A stretch of DNA of 64,000 bases from JAHIQC01 sp964565645 (lineage in GTDB: Bacteria > Actinomycetota > Coriobacteriia > Anaerosomatales > JAHIQC01). Positions 1-8,251 of this stretch are shown piece by piece. Every line of letters starts with the position of its first letter. Positions within the stretch are counted from its first letter, which is position 1. The notes under the pieces are model-generated. The model was not told the DNA's origin. It worked only from the letters and a program-made list of their open reading frames with translations, and did no database searches. Both the position numbers and the translations under genes were made by a program. The DNA lies in the NCBI GenBank assembly GCA_964565645.1, contig CAZMFQ010000004.1, positions 62,001 through 126,000 of the forward strand, given 5' to 3'.

Positions 1-511
1 GGCGCACGACGGGCATGAGCGTGCGCACGAACGCGCGCAGGCTGCCCCAGCTCTTGATGGCGATCGGGATGTCGAGCCCGTACATCAGGTCGCCGAAGAT
101 CATCTCGCAGCCGGCGTCGCGCAGGCCTTCGGCCATCCCCCAGCGGTCCACCGCCGAGGTCATGAGCACGCGCTTGCTGCGCAGTTGGAGGCCGAGCTCG
201 TCGCGCATGTATGGGATCACGCTCGCCTCGACGGCGCCTTTGAGGCCGCTGCCGTCGAGCACCGGGGTCTTGGTCACGCCGCGGACGAGCTTCTTGGCCT
301 CGCGGAAGTAATACTTCTTGCCGGCGGCCTTGAGGTACAGGTCGATGCCGCCCATGCCGAACGCGTCGATGGTGCCGTCGAGCTCGGTGAACAGCGCCTC
401 GGACTTGGCCAGGTCGCCGTCCGTGCCGCGCCGGCTGATGCGGAACATCTCGCCCGCGAGTTCGATCTCGACCGAGTGGTCGCGCGCCGAAGAACCGATC
501 GAGACGCTCAC
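1..511 (-). CDS. Quinate-5-dehydrogenase-like protein (3' part cut off by window edge)
   Basis: The reading frame enters from a GTG at 511 and runs off the left edge without a stop, giving about 170 residues. The translated start contains SVSIGSSARDH, followed by a stretch with FGMGGIDLYL. From memory this resembles a conserved protein of Firmicutes and Coriobacteriia that databases often name quinate 5-dehydrogenase; the actual reaction is not demonstrated by the sequence. An AAGGA (520-516) lies 4 nt before the GTG, so I chose this start. A GTG at 532 in the same frame would add seven residues and may fit family length better. The start overlaps the stop of the HTH regulator gene by one base, so the two are probably cotranslated and functionally linked. 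Confidence 0.6.
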   Translation of the reverse strand, partial: MSVSIGSSARDHSVEIELAGEMFRISRRGTDGDLAKSEALFTELDGTIDAFGMGGIDLYLKAAGKKYYFREAKKLVRGVTKTPVLDGSGLKGAVEASVIPYMRDELGLQLRSKRVLMTSAVDRWGMAEGLRDAGCEMIFGDLMYGLDIPIAIKSWGSLRAFVRTLMPVVR

Positions 512-1146
512 TACTTCCTTGATGACGCCCACCTCCCGGATGTGGCGCTCCAGCGCCCTGCGATCTCCTCGGCGGCCTCGCGGATCGCCGCTCCCATGCG
601 GCCGCGGACGGTGTCCTCGGCCGACAGTCCCGTCACGCCTTCGAGCACGGCCTCGAGCTGTTCGAGGTCGACGACGATGTCCTCGCGAAGCGGCGAGTGG
701 CCGAGCGGCAGCCCGACGACCTCGCGGCCGAGGATCTTCTCGATGGTCTTGATGCGCCAGTCGCTCGCGAGCATCACGAGCACGTCGTAGTCCTTGAGCG
801 TGGCGAGCGTGTCGAGCAGCGAGTTGAAGACCTCGGTCGCCGAGCCGCTCTCGATGCCCTCGCGCTCCGCCTGACTGAACACGAGCACGAAGTCGAGTGC
901 GTGGCGCTCTGCCAGTTCGGTGACCTCGGCGCAGTTCTTGACGGGGAAGCCGATGAGGGCGACGCGGGCTCCTCGGCGGACCTCTCCGAGGGTCTCAAGG
1001 AACGAGACGAAGGAGCGCTGGACGCCGTGGCGCTTGGCGGTCTCCTCCTGGGTGGCCCCGGCCTCGCGGTCGGCGAGGATGGCGCTGACCTCGTCGACCA
1101 GCTTGTCGCGGCTGACGACCTTGTCGCCTATGCGGAAGAACCTCAT
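511..1146 (-). CDS. HTH transcriptional regulator paired with quinate-dehydrogenase-like gene
   Basis: A 211-residue protein. The start is the ATG at 1146, in frame with MRFFRIGDKVVS; the open frame upstream of it is low-complexity and not credible. An HTH-like segment lies at about residues 28-52 (GATQEETAKRHGVQRSFVS). It is followed by an alpha/beta region with alternating hydrophobic strands that could be a ligand-sensing domain. It overlaps the next gene by one base (TAG/GTG), suggesting it regulates or acts together with it. The 75 bp upstream hold several TGTGCACA/TGTACA palindromes, which fits autoregulation. I recognise the protein only as a conserved regulator-like family; its ligand is unknown. 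Confidence 0.72.
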   Translation of the reverse strand: MRFFRIGDKVVSRDKLVDEVSAILADREAGATQEETAKRHGVQRSFVSFLETLGEVRRGARVALIGFPVKNCAEVTELAERHALDFVLVFSQAEREGIESGSATEVFNSLLDTLATLKDYDVLVMLASDWRIKTIEKILGREVVGLPLGHSPLREDIVVDLEQLEAVLEGVTGLSAEDTVRGRMGAAIREAAEEIAGRWSATSGRWASSRK

Positions 1147-1162
1147 CGGGACCCGACCCCTC

Positions 1163-1221
1163 ATGTGCGCTGCACGCGGTTGTGTACAGATGTGTGCACA
1201 GTGTAGCGCGCGGGTGCACAT
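1163..1221 (-). promoter_or_regulatory. Candidate promoter and operator cluster of the HTH regulator
   Basis: On the minus strand TACACT (1205-1200) is a fair -10 element. It is immediately followed by TGTGCACA (1200-1193, a perfect palindrome) and TGTACA (1188-1183, also palindromic). Further TGCACA-like words occur at 1215-1220 and around 1163-1175. Several related palindromes packed over a start region of a regulator gene suggest autoregulation. No clear -35 was seen. The role is inferred. Confidence 0.4.
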
Positions 1222-1295
1222 GCGGCGACCGTGGTGTGCGGCGGCGCGGGTGCGCGGCGGCGCGGGCGCGAGCGGCGACCGTGGTGTGCGGCGGC
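1222..1295. repeat. 24-bp direct repeat, two copies 50 bp apart
   Basis: The 24-bp word starting GCGGCGACCGTGGTGTGCGG occurs at 1222-1245 and again at 1272-1295. The second copy ends on the first base of the coaX stop codon. The sequence between is G/C-rich low complexity. It may be a simple slippage duplication in the coaX 3' flank; no function is evident. Confidence 0.7.
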
Positions 1296-2059
1296 TAGGC
1301 GTTGCGCTCGTAGATGAGGATGAGGCCCTTGAGCGTGAGATCGGGGTCCACGGCCGTCGTGGTCGCGCACAACGGCGCCATCTGCGTGGCGAGCCCACCG
1401 GTCATCACGACCGGTGTCTCGGTGCCGAGCTCGTCCCAGACGCGGCGCACGAGGCCGTCGATCATCGCCGCCTCGCCGAGCAGGAGCCCCGCCTGCACGC
1501 TCTCGCGGGTGTTCTGCCCGATGACGCGCGGCGGCGCCTCGAGGTCGACCTTGGAGAGCCGCGCGGCCTTGGAGAACAGCGCCTCGGCGCTCGTCTCGAC
1601 ACCCGGCGCGATCGCGCCGCCGAGATAGGCGCCCTGGGCGTCGACGACGTCGATGGTGGTGGCGGTGCCGAAATCGACCACGACGACCGGACCTCCGAAC
1701 GCCTCGAACGCGGCCACGCCGTTGACGATGCGGTCCGCGCCCACCTCGTGGGGATTGCCGTACTTGATGGCCATGCCGGTCTTGAGGCCGGGGCCCACGA
1801 CCATGGGGGCTCTGCCGGTCGACTCCTCGGCCAGCTCCTCATAGGCGCCGGTGAGGCGCGGGACGACGCTCGAGATGACGACGCGCTCGATCTCGCTCCA
1901 CGCGCGACCGGAGGCCTGCAGCAACCCGCCGAGTTTGACGCGCAGCTCGTCGGCGGTGAGCGCGGGGTTGGAGCTGATGCGCCAGTGGGTGGACAGGACG
2001 CCGCCTTCGAACAGGCCGAGCACCGTCTGCGTGTTGCCTACGTCCACTGCAAGGATCAT
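1295..2059 (-). CDS. coaX: Type III pantothenate kinase
   Basis: CoaX phosphorylates pantothenate at the first step of coenzyme A synthesis, in the cytoplasm. The 254-residue length is typical. The N-terminal DVGNT (residues 5-9) is the phosphate-binding motif, GADR near residue 107 and DFGTATT near 130 are the other family motifs of the ASKHA fold. The start is ATG 2059, with GGGAGG spaced 5 nt upstream. It reads away from the response-regulator gene at 2254. panB and panC occur 20 kb away on the same strand, so much of the pantothenate-to-CoA entry is encoded in the window; panD is not seen. Confidence 0.95.
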   Translation of the reverse strand: MILAVDVGNTQTVLGLFEGGVLSTHWRISSNPALTADELRVKLGGLLQASGRAWSEIERVVISSVVPRLTGAYEELAEESTGRAPMVVGPGLKTGMAIKYGNPHEVGADRIVNGVAAFEAFGGPVVVVDFGTATTIDVVDAQGAYLGGAIAPGVETSAEALFSKAARLSKVDLEAPPRVIGQNTRESVQAGLLLGEAAMIDGLVRRVWDELGTETPVVMTGGLATQMAPLCATTTAVDPDLTLKGLILIYERNA

Positions 2060-2165
2060 GAGTACCTCCCGGTCCCAGGCCCGCCTGTGCGGGTCCCATG
2101 CCGTGTGCCGGCGTCCGCTTGAGGACGTGACGGCACGGTAACGCCGAATCCGACGCACCGGAGCC

Positions 2166-2177
2166 ATGGTATACCAT
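2166..2177. promoter_or_regulatory. 12-bp palindrome ATGGTATACCAT between divergent genes
   Basis: A perfect palindrome lies midway between coaX (minus) and the response regulator (plus). It contains TATACC/TACCAT words resembling -10 elements on both strands, but no convincing -35 was found on either side. It could be a regulator site, a bidirectional promoter core, or chance. Confidence 0.35.
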
Positions 2178-2253
2178 CGGCCCAGGTCGCCTCCTGCCCC
2201 AAGGAGCCGTACCCGGCCGGGATCATCGCCGGCCCAGCGAACGGAGAGACGCC

Positions 2254-2961
2254 ATGTCGACCCAGACCCCGCAGATACTCGTCGTCGACGACGAAGAGGC
2301 GATCCTCGAGTTCGTCTCGTACAACCTGCGCAAAGAGGGCTACGAAGTGACCACGGCGACCGACGGCGACGAGGCCGTGAAGCTCGCCGACGAGAACCCC
2401 TTCGATCTCGTGATCCTGGACATCATGCTTCCGGGCACCGACGGCTATGAAGTCTGCCGCAAGATCCGCGCGCACTCCGAGGTCCCGCTGCTGTTCCTCT
2501 CGGCACGTGACACCGAGCTCGACAAGGTGGTCGGCCTGGAGCTCGGCGGCGACGACTACCTCGCCAAGCCGTTCGGCATCCGCGAGCTGCAGGCGCGGGT
2601 CAAGGCGCTGCTGCGCCGTACGGGCGGCAACCGCTCGAGCGACGGCGCGAACCTGCCGGGCGAGCGCCTCGAGGCCGCCGGGATCACGCTGGATGAAAGC
2701 TCGCACGAGGCTGTGTTCGGCGAGACGCTCATCGACCTGACGCCGCGCGAGTTCGAACTTCTGGCGACGCTCATGCGCTACCCGGGCAAGGTACTGACCC
2801 GCGAGCAGCTGCTCAAGCAGGCATGGGGGTGGGAGTTCCTTGTCGAGACCAAGACGGTCGACACCCACGTCAAGCGCCTGCGCGACAAGCTCGAGGCCGC
2901 CGGCGTGGACCCCGCCGTGGTCGAGACGGTACGCGGGTACGGCTACCGCATCCAGGCCTAG
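2254..2961 (+). CDS. OmpR/PhoB-family response regulator
   Basis: A 235-residue two-component response regulator and transcription factor. The receiver domain spans about residues 7-120, with the acidic pair DDE near residue 12 and the phospho-acceptor Asp at 56 (in LVILDIMLPG). A winged-helix DNA-binding domain lies at about 135-233, with the typical LTPREFELL start and VRGYGYRI end. GGAGAG precedes the ATG. The partner histidine kinase begins 23 bp downstream, so the two form one operon. The stimulus is not evident. A CreD-like gene follows the pair, recalling creB-creC-creD order, but receiver sequence alone does not place this in the Cre family rather than PhoP or WalR. Confidence 0.93.
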   Translation: MSTQTPQILVVDDEEAILEFVSYNLRKEGYEVTTATDGDEAVKLADENPFDLVILDIMLPGTDGYEVCRKIRAHSEVPLLFLSARDTELDKVVGLELGGDDYLAKPFGIRELQARVKALLRRTGGNRSSDGANLPGERLEAAGITLDESSHEAVFGETLIDLTPREFELLATLMRYPGKVLTREQLLKQAWGWEFLVETKTVDTHVKRLRDKLEAAGVDPAVVETVRGYGYRIQA

Positions 2962-2984
2962 CGCTCCTCGGCCAGGGAACCTTC

Positions 2985-4400
2985 GTGCAGACCTCCATCC
3001 GAACCCGCCTGCTCGTATCGCTGCTCATCGTGGCGGTCCTGTCCGCAGGCGTGCTCTCGTGGTACTTCCTGAGCGAGCTGGAAAGCTACGGGCTGCGCAA
3101 GCTCGAAGAGCGGCTCACCAGTGAGGCGAGCCTCGCGGTCGTGCTCGCCGAGTCCACCGGCCTCGACCATCCCGATGAGCTGGCCACCGCGCTCGAGGCC
3201 TACGAGTCGCCGAGCACCTCGGTGGTGCGGGTCGTGGACGCCGAAGGCGACGTCGTCGCGAGTTCCGACGGGCAGACGGGCGCCGATCTGTCCGACCGTC
3301 CCGAGATCGCGACCGCTTTCGGCGGCTCCCCCGGCGCGAACACGCGCATCACCGGCGCCGGACGGCTCGGTCTGTTCGTGGCGCTTCCGGTGCTCGACGC
3401 CGACGGCGATGTCGTGGGCGCCGCATCGGCCACCGCCGACACGTTCTCGATCATGACGCTCATCCACGACTACCGGGCGCGCCTCGCAGGGCTCATCGCA
3501 CTGTTCGCCGCGTTCACCCTCGTGGTCGCGGAACTCCTCGCCCGCTGGCTCTCGGGTCCGCTACGTCGCCTCGAGGCCGGGGCAGTCGCTTTCGCGGACG
3601 GCGATCACTCGGCGCGCGTACGCCCGACCGGCTCACGCGAGACGCGCGCCGTTGGCGCGGCGTTCAACCAGATGGCCGACGAGGTCCAGCGCGCGCTCGA
3701 CGAACTCAAAGCCGAGGAGCGCCGCAAGTCGCAGTTCGTCTCCGACGTCTCACACGAGCTGCGCAGCCCGCTCACCGCCATCCGCGGCATGGCCGAGACG
3801 CTCGCCGAGGGCGATGTCTCGCGCGAGGACGAGCGGCGGTTCCTGGGCACCATCGTGCGTGAGGCCGACCGGCTCGCGCGACTGGCCGACGACCTCCTCA
3901 CGCTGCAGCGTATCGAGGGCGCGACCGGTGAACTGCCGATCCGCCGGGTCGATCCCCTCGAGGTCGCCCGTCGCGCCGCCGGCGCGATCGAGCACCTCGC
4001 CGAGCTGCGCGGCGTGTCGGTCGTGGTCACGGGCGGTGCGCCTGCGGTCCTGGGCGACCCGGACCGTCTCCAGCAGGTGATCGCCAACCTGCTCGACAAC
4101 GCGCTGCGCGTGATGAACGAGCAGTCGGGCACGATCACCGTCTCGCTCGCGCATGAGGGCGACTGGTCGACGATCTCCGTGCTCGACGAGGGCCCCGGGA
4201 TCGCCGAGGAGGACCTCGCGCGGATCTTCGACCGTTTCTACCGCGCCGAACCGAGCCGCGAGCGCGCCAAGGGCGGCGCCGGGCTCGGGCTGGCCATCGT
4301 ACGCGCGATCATCGAACGCCACGGCGGGCGCATCGAAGCCGCCAACCGGCCCGAGGGCGGGACGCGCTTCACGGTGTACCTGCCGTCACTCCGGGGCTGA
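2985..4400 (+). CDS. Membrane sensor histidine kinase (PhoR/WalK-like)
   Basis: A 471-residue kinase starting at GTG 2985 (AGGGAA upstream). A first membrane segment spans about residues 7-27, an extracellular sensor domain follows, and a second membrane segment lies near 167-187. A HAMP linker leads to the HisKA domain with the phospho-acceptor His257 in SHELRSPLTA. The C-terminal HATPase domain shows the N box (NLLDNAL), the DEGPGI G1 box and GAGLGLAI G2 box. It should phosphorylate the response regulator encoded immediately upstream. The extracytoplasmic domain is the only clue to its signal and I do not recognise it. Confidence 0.93.
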   Translation: MQTSIRTRLLVSLLIVAVLSAGVLSWYFLSELESYGLRKLEERLTSEASLAVVLAESTGLDHPDELATALEAYESPSTSVVRVVDAEGDVVASSDGQTGADLSDRPEIATAFGGSPGANTRITGAGRLGLFVALPVLDADGDVVGAASATADTFSIMTLIHDYRARLAGLIALFAAFTLVVAELLARWLSGPLRRLEAGAVAFADGDHSARVRPTGSRETRAVGAAFNQMADEVQRALDELKAEERRKSQFVSDVSHELRSPLTAIRGMAETLAEGDVSREDERRFLGTIVREADRLARLADDLLTLQRIEGATGELPIRRVDPLEVARRAAGAIEHLAELRGVSVVVTGGAPAVLGDPDRLQQVIANLLDNALRVMNEQSGTITVSLAHEGDWSTISVLDEGPGIAEEDLARIFDRFYRAEPSRERAKGGAGLGLAIVRAIIERHGGRIEAANRPEGGTRFTVYLPSLRG

Positions 4401-4519
4401 GGCACGCCCGGGTAGGCGCGCGCGTCATCCGCCCGTTGACCGCTGAGAACCTTCCGTAACCGAGGCGTACCGCCGCCGCCACCCGCACGCCTGGGCTTGG
4501 GCGCAGGATGGGACGTGGG

Positions 4520-4540
4520 GGTGCCCGCCGGCCGGGCGCC
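4520..4540 (+). other. GC-rich hairpin upstream of creD-like gene
   Basis: In the 160-bp gap between the kinase and the CreD-like gene, arms at 4520-4527 and 4533-4540 pair over 8 bp with one G-U, leaving a 5-nt loop. There is no T tract, so a classical terminator is unlikely. It sits 20 nt before the GTG start. Nothing else notable is seen in this gap apart from the ribosome-binding site at about 4547-4553. Confidence 0.3.
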
Positions 4541-4560
4541 ATGTCTCGAGGAGGTCGTCG

Positions 4561-5775
4561 GTGACCGGATTGCGCTTGTTCGCTATATTCCTGATCTTCG
4601 TGGCTGCGATGGTGGGCTGGGTGGTCTTGGGTGGATCGGTCCTGTATCGGACGGATTCCGCTACCCAGGGCGGCGTGGCCGAGGTGGCTGGGCTATGGGG
4701 TGAGCCCCAGACGCAGACGGCGCCCACATTCCGCTCGGGCAACGACTCGCTGCCTGTGGTGTCGAGCGACATCACCGCGCAGTTCGAGCTCGACCAGCGA
4801 CGCAAGGGACTGCTGTGGTACTCCACCTACGCGGTCGACTTCGGCGGAGCGTACGGTGTCCGCAACGCCTCGAAAGAGGCCACGAGCGTGACCATGCGCC
4901 TCTCGTTCCCCACCGCGAGCGGCGTCTACGACGGCTTCGCCGTGAAGGTCGACGGCCGGCCCGTGCCGGTCGCGTACCGGGAGGGGTCCGCGGTCGCGAC
5001 GTTCCGTATCGACCCGGGCGCTACGGCGAGGGTCGAGACAGGCTACCGCACACAGGGGCTCGACGAGTGGCGCTACGTCGCGACACAGGGGGTCGGCGTG
5101 ATCGACGACTTCTCGCTGACGATGAAGACCGACTTCGGCGGGTACGACTTCCCGGGCGACGGGGTCTCGCCGACCTCGAAGGACGAGGGCGCGAGCGGCG
5201 CCACGCTGTCCTGGGACTACGAGAGCCTGGTGAGCGGTCGCCCGATCGCCATCCGCATGCCCAAGCCCCTCAACCCCGGACCGATAGCGTCGCGGATATC
5301 GTTCTTCGCGCCGGTCTCGCTCATGTTCTACTTCGCGTCGCTCGTGCTCGTGAGCGCCACGCGCAAGGTCGACGTCCACCCGATGAACTTCGCGTTCCTG
5401 GCGGCAGGGTTCTTCGCCTTCCACCTGCTCTTTGCCTACCTCGTGGACCGGATCGACATCTGGTACGCGTTCGCCATCGCCTCAGTGGTCTCGGTCACGC
5501 TGTGTGTTTCCTATCTACGGGCCGCGATACGCGACCGGCGCACGCTGCTGGCGGCGGCCGTCGGGCAGTTCGTGTTCCTCGTGCTGTTCAGCGTGAGCTT
5601 CTTCTTTGAGGGCTTCACCGGACTCGCGGTGACCATCGGTGCGGTCCTGACGCTCGCCTACTTCATGTACACGACGGCCCGGGTCGACTGGAGCGAGATG
5701 TTCGAGCGCAGTGCTCAGCAACGTCGCGCACGTCGCATGGGCCTGCAGGAGCCGGTCAGCAGCGATCGAGTGTGA
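4561..5775 (+). CDS. CreD-like inner membrane protein
   Basis: A 404-residue membrane protein: an N-terminal membrane helix (about 5-27), a large extracytoplasmic beta-rich domain (about 50-240) and a C-terminal bundle of about five helices. The C-terminal part has CreD-family features, such as the VHPMNF segment and the EGFTGLAVTIGAVLTLAYFM run followed by RVDW. CreD in enteric bacteria is a Cre-regulon protein linked to envelope stress; its biochemical role is unclear. The order regulator-kinase-CreD-like mirrors creBCD. The start is GTG 4561 with GAGGAGG upstream. Its last 20 bp overlap the 3' end of the convergent yhaN-like gene. Confidence 0.72.
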   Translation: MTGLRLFAIFLIFVAAMVGWVVLGGSVLYRTDSATQGGVAEVAGLWGEPQTQTAPTFRSGNDSLPVVSSDITAQFELDQRRKGLLWYSTYAVDFGGAYGVRNASKEATSVTMRLSFPTASGVYDGFAVKVDGRPVPVAYREGSAVATFRIDPGATARVETGYRTQGLDEWRYVATQGVGVIDDFSLTMKTDFGGYDFPGDGVSPTSKDEGASGATLSWDYESLVSGRPIAIRMPKPLNPGPIASRISFFAPVSLMFYFASLVLVSATRKVDVHPMNFAFLAAGFFAFHLLFAYLVDRIDIWYAFAIASVVSVTLCVSYLRAAIRDRRTLLAAAVGQFVFLVLFSVSFFFEGFTGLAVTIGAVLTLAYFMYTTARVDWSEMFERSAQQRRARRMGLQEPVSSDRV

Positions 5776-8251
5776 GCCTCGTGTGATCCGGCGCCACGAG
5801 CTCCATGAGCGCGGCGGTCTCCGGATGACACGTGAACAGGACGACCTGGCGATGGGTCGCGAGATGCCTGATGGCCTCCGCGGCCCCTCGCTTGCGCCCG
5901 GGGTCGAAGTTCACGAGCACATCATCCATGAGCACAGGCAGACCGGCACCGACGTGGTCGAGGGTCTCGATGAGGGCGATGCGAAGGGCGAGATAGAGTT
6001 GCTGCGCCGTGCCCGTGGAGAGTTCCGCACTCGACTTGGGACGTGCATCTGGGTCGAACACCGTGAACGGGCCCCCATCCGCGGGCACACTCACGCGCAC
6101 GTAACGGCCTGAAGTGATCTGCTCGAACAACTCGCTGGCACGCCGCACGACCTCGGGCTGACGTGTCTGCTCGTAGTGGGCCTGCGTGCGTGCCATGAGA
6201 CGTTCGGCGACCGAGAGCACCGTGTAGCGATCCAGGGCGTCGTCGCGGCGCTGCTCGAGGCCCGCGAGTTCGAGCCTGAGCCTCGCCATCATCGACTCAC
6301 GCCCCTCGGAATCGAGTCGCGTGGCGAGCGCGGTGTGGTCGCGCGCGATCTCATCGTATGAGTCGGAAGCCTCTCGCGCGGCCTGGGCCGCCGAGCTCGT
6401 CTCGGCGTCGAGCATCCCGGACACCGCCCCGACGAACCCGAGGTCTGCAAGGCGCGTCTCGCGCTCCTCACGCATCGCCTTGAGCTTGGCCTCCGCCTGT
6501 TCGAGTTCGAGCTGCAGGTCGTCGAGGTGGGAGGCGATCTCCCCCGCCTCGCGCGCGGATGTCACGGCGGCGCCCACGAGCTCACGGATGCGCGCGCCGT
6601 GCACGGGTACCTCATCGAGCGCACACGCTGAAAGCGCCGGGGCCACTCCGACCGAGAGCGAAGCGAGCGATGCACGGTACTCCTCGCAGGCCTGCTCCTC
6701 CTGTGCCGCGGACTGCCTGAGCCGCGCCGCCTCCGAGAAGTGGGAACGCGCCTGCCGCACCCCTGCGACGAGCAACGCCACGGCGGCCGGGTCGGACCCG
6801 GCCGCGGACAGTCCCCGAGCCTCGAGCCACTCGGCCCAACGGGCGCGCGCAGCGTCGAGTCCAGCAGCATCGGACTCGGCTGCAGCGAGTGCGGCCCGCA
6901 CGATGGCGGGGTCCGCATGCGGTGCACCCGCAGCCGGGACGGCGGGATGCGATACGCGATACGCGATCACGGCGCCCACACCGCACACGAGCGCGCCGAG
7001 CAGAGACTGGACGTAGTCAGCGGTCACCGCTCCGAGGACGAGCACGGCCACGCCCACCGCGAGCACGAGGATCCCGGGCACCCATGAGGCGCGTGGTTCG
7101 GTGCGCGCGGGCGCATCCGCCACGTCCCCTGAGATCCGCGCCGCCTCCGCTGCGCGACGGCTCGTGGTGAGCTGAGACTCGAGGTTCGCGATCTCGGTGC
7201 GCCAGCGCTCGACCCCAGCCTGCGTCTCGGGCCCGACATCCATCGACTCCGCCATCTCAGGGGAGACGCCGACCTCGTCGAGCGCCGAGATCCCCCGCGC
7301 CTCGAACGCGTCAGCCTCCGCGCGCTGTTGCGCACAGCGTGCGAGCCGGGCCTTGAAGCCTGAGAGCTCGGACAGCATCGCCTCGAGTTCAGGGGCGACG
7401 GCCTCCAGATCGGCGTCGAGCGCCAGGCGCGACGCCTTCTCCCGGGCAGCGGCGATGGCGAGAGCGGCCTCTCGCGAGCGGTCCTCGGCCTCCGCGGCCC
7501 GCGCGTCGAGTTCGGCCACACGCTGCACCGCGGCGGTCAGTTCGGCGGCACGCGCGGAGGTCTGCGCCCGCTGCTCGCGCGCCCCCTCGAGCGCCCGGGT
7601 CAGCGCCTCAAGCGCCTCCCGGTCCCTTGAGAACTCGGCGGCCTGCACCTCGAGCCCGGTGATCGAGCGTCGGGTCTCCGCGATCTGCGCCTTGAGCGCG
7701 TTGAGTTCCGGGTTGCGTCCCGCCGGGCGCCAGAGCTCGGACGCCTGGGCCTCCAACGCGGCCCGGACATCCGCGGGACTCACGTCGAGGCCGACTTTGG
7801 CCGCGTAGAGGCGCGACAGAACGTCGTCACCGGCGCTTCGGCCGGCCTCGATCTGCGCCATCTCCTCGAGTCCGAACCCGAACACCACACGGAATGCGTC
7901 GCGGCTGATGCCTGCCGTGACCACGTCGAGCAGGTCGGGGCGAGGCGCGCCCGCAAGCGTGCTCAGGGCGACCGGACCGCCGTGGGGACCCTCGACGCGC
8001 TCGACGGCCCACTGTGCGCCGTCCTCGGCGAACACGAGCCTTCCGAGGCGCTTGCCGGCATCCGAACCGTAGTCGGGCTCCGCGTCGCGTTTGGTGGGGT
8101 ACCCGTACAGGACGTAGCGCACGAGTGTGGTGAAGCTCGTCTTGCCCGCCTCGTTGGGGCCGAGGACCACGGTGAGTCCCTCCCCGAGCTCACCGAGCGT
8201 GGCGGACCGGAGCGCGCCGAAGCGCTCGGCTACGATGCGCGCGAGCCTCAT
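5756..8251 (-). CDS. YhaN/SbcC-type AAA ATPase of DNA repair
   Basis: An 831-residue SMC/Rad50-like ATPase. The Walker A GPNEAGKTSF lies at about residues 31-40. Long coiled-coil arms follow, with a hydrophobic hairpin at about residues 390-433 that looks like a pair of membrane segments, as described for Bacillus YhaN. The ABC-type signature (STGTAQQ) and Walker B (LMDDVLVNFD) are near the C-terminus. Its start overlaps the stop of the upstream nuclease gene by 4 nt, which is the standard nuclease-ATPase pairing. The complex is expected to process DNA ends, possibly at the membrane because of the hairpin. It is clearly shorter than classical SbcC and lacks an obvious zinc-hook CxxC. Confidence 0.85.
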   Translation of the reverse strand: MRLARIVAERFGALRSATLGELGEGLTVVLGPNEAGKTSFTTLVRYVLYGYPTKRDAEPDYGSDAGKRLGRLVFAEDGAQWAVERVEGPHGGPVALSTLAGAPRPDLLDVVTAGISRDAFRVVFGFGLEEMAQIEAGRSAGDDVLSRLYAAKVGLDVSPADVRAALEAQASELWRPAGRNPELNALKAQIAETRRSITGLEVQAAEFSRDREALEALTRALEGAREQRAQTSARAAELTAAVQRVAELDARAAEAEDRSREAALAIAAAREKASRLALDADLEAVAPELEAMLSELSGFKARLARCAQQRAEADAFEARGISALDEVGVSPEMAESMDVGPETQAGVERWRTEIANLESQLTTSRRAAEAARISGDVADAPARTEPRASWVPGILVLAVGVAVLVLGAVTADYVQSLLGALVCGVGAVIAYRVSHPAVPAAGAPHADPAIVRAALAAAESDAAGLDAARARWAEWLEARGLSAAGSDPAAVALLVAGVRQARSHFSEAARLRQSAAQEEQACEEYRASLASLSVGVAPALSACALDEVPVHGARIRELVGAAVTSAREAGEIASHLDDLQLELEQAEAKLKAMREERETRLADLGFVGAVSGMLDAETSSAAQAAREASDSYDEIARDHTALATRLDSEGRESMMARLRLELAGLEQRRDDALDRYTVLSVAERLMARTQAHYEQTRQPEVVRRASELFEQITSGRYVRVSVPADGGPFTVFDPDARPKSSAELSTGTAQQLYLALRIALIETLDHVGAGLPVLMDDVLVNFDPGRKRGAAEAIRHLATHRQVVLFTCHPETAALMELVAPDHTRLTLDRC

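Noticed and set aside
185..790. Long plus-strand open frame opposite the quinate-dehydrogenase-like and HTH genes
   Set aside because: It is a shadow of the minus-strand coding frames; the translation is low-complexity and has no family features, while the minus frame has a conserved pattern and ribosome-binding sites.
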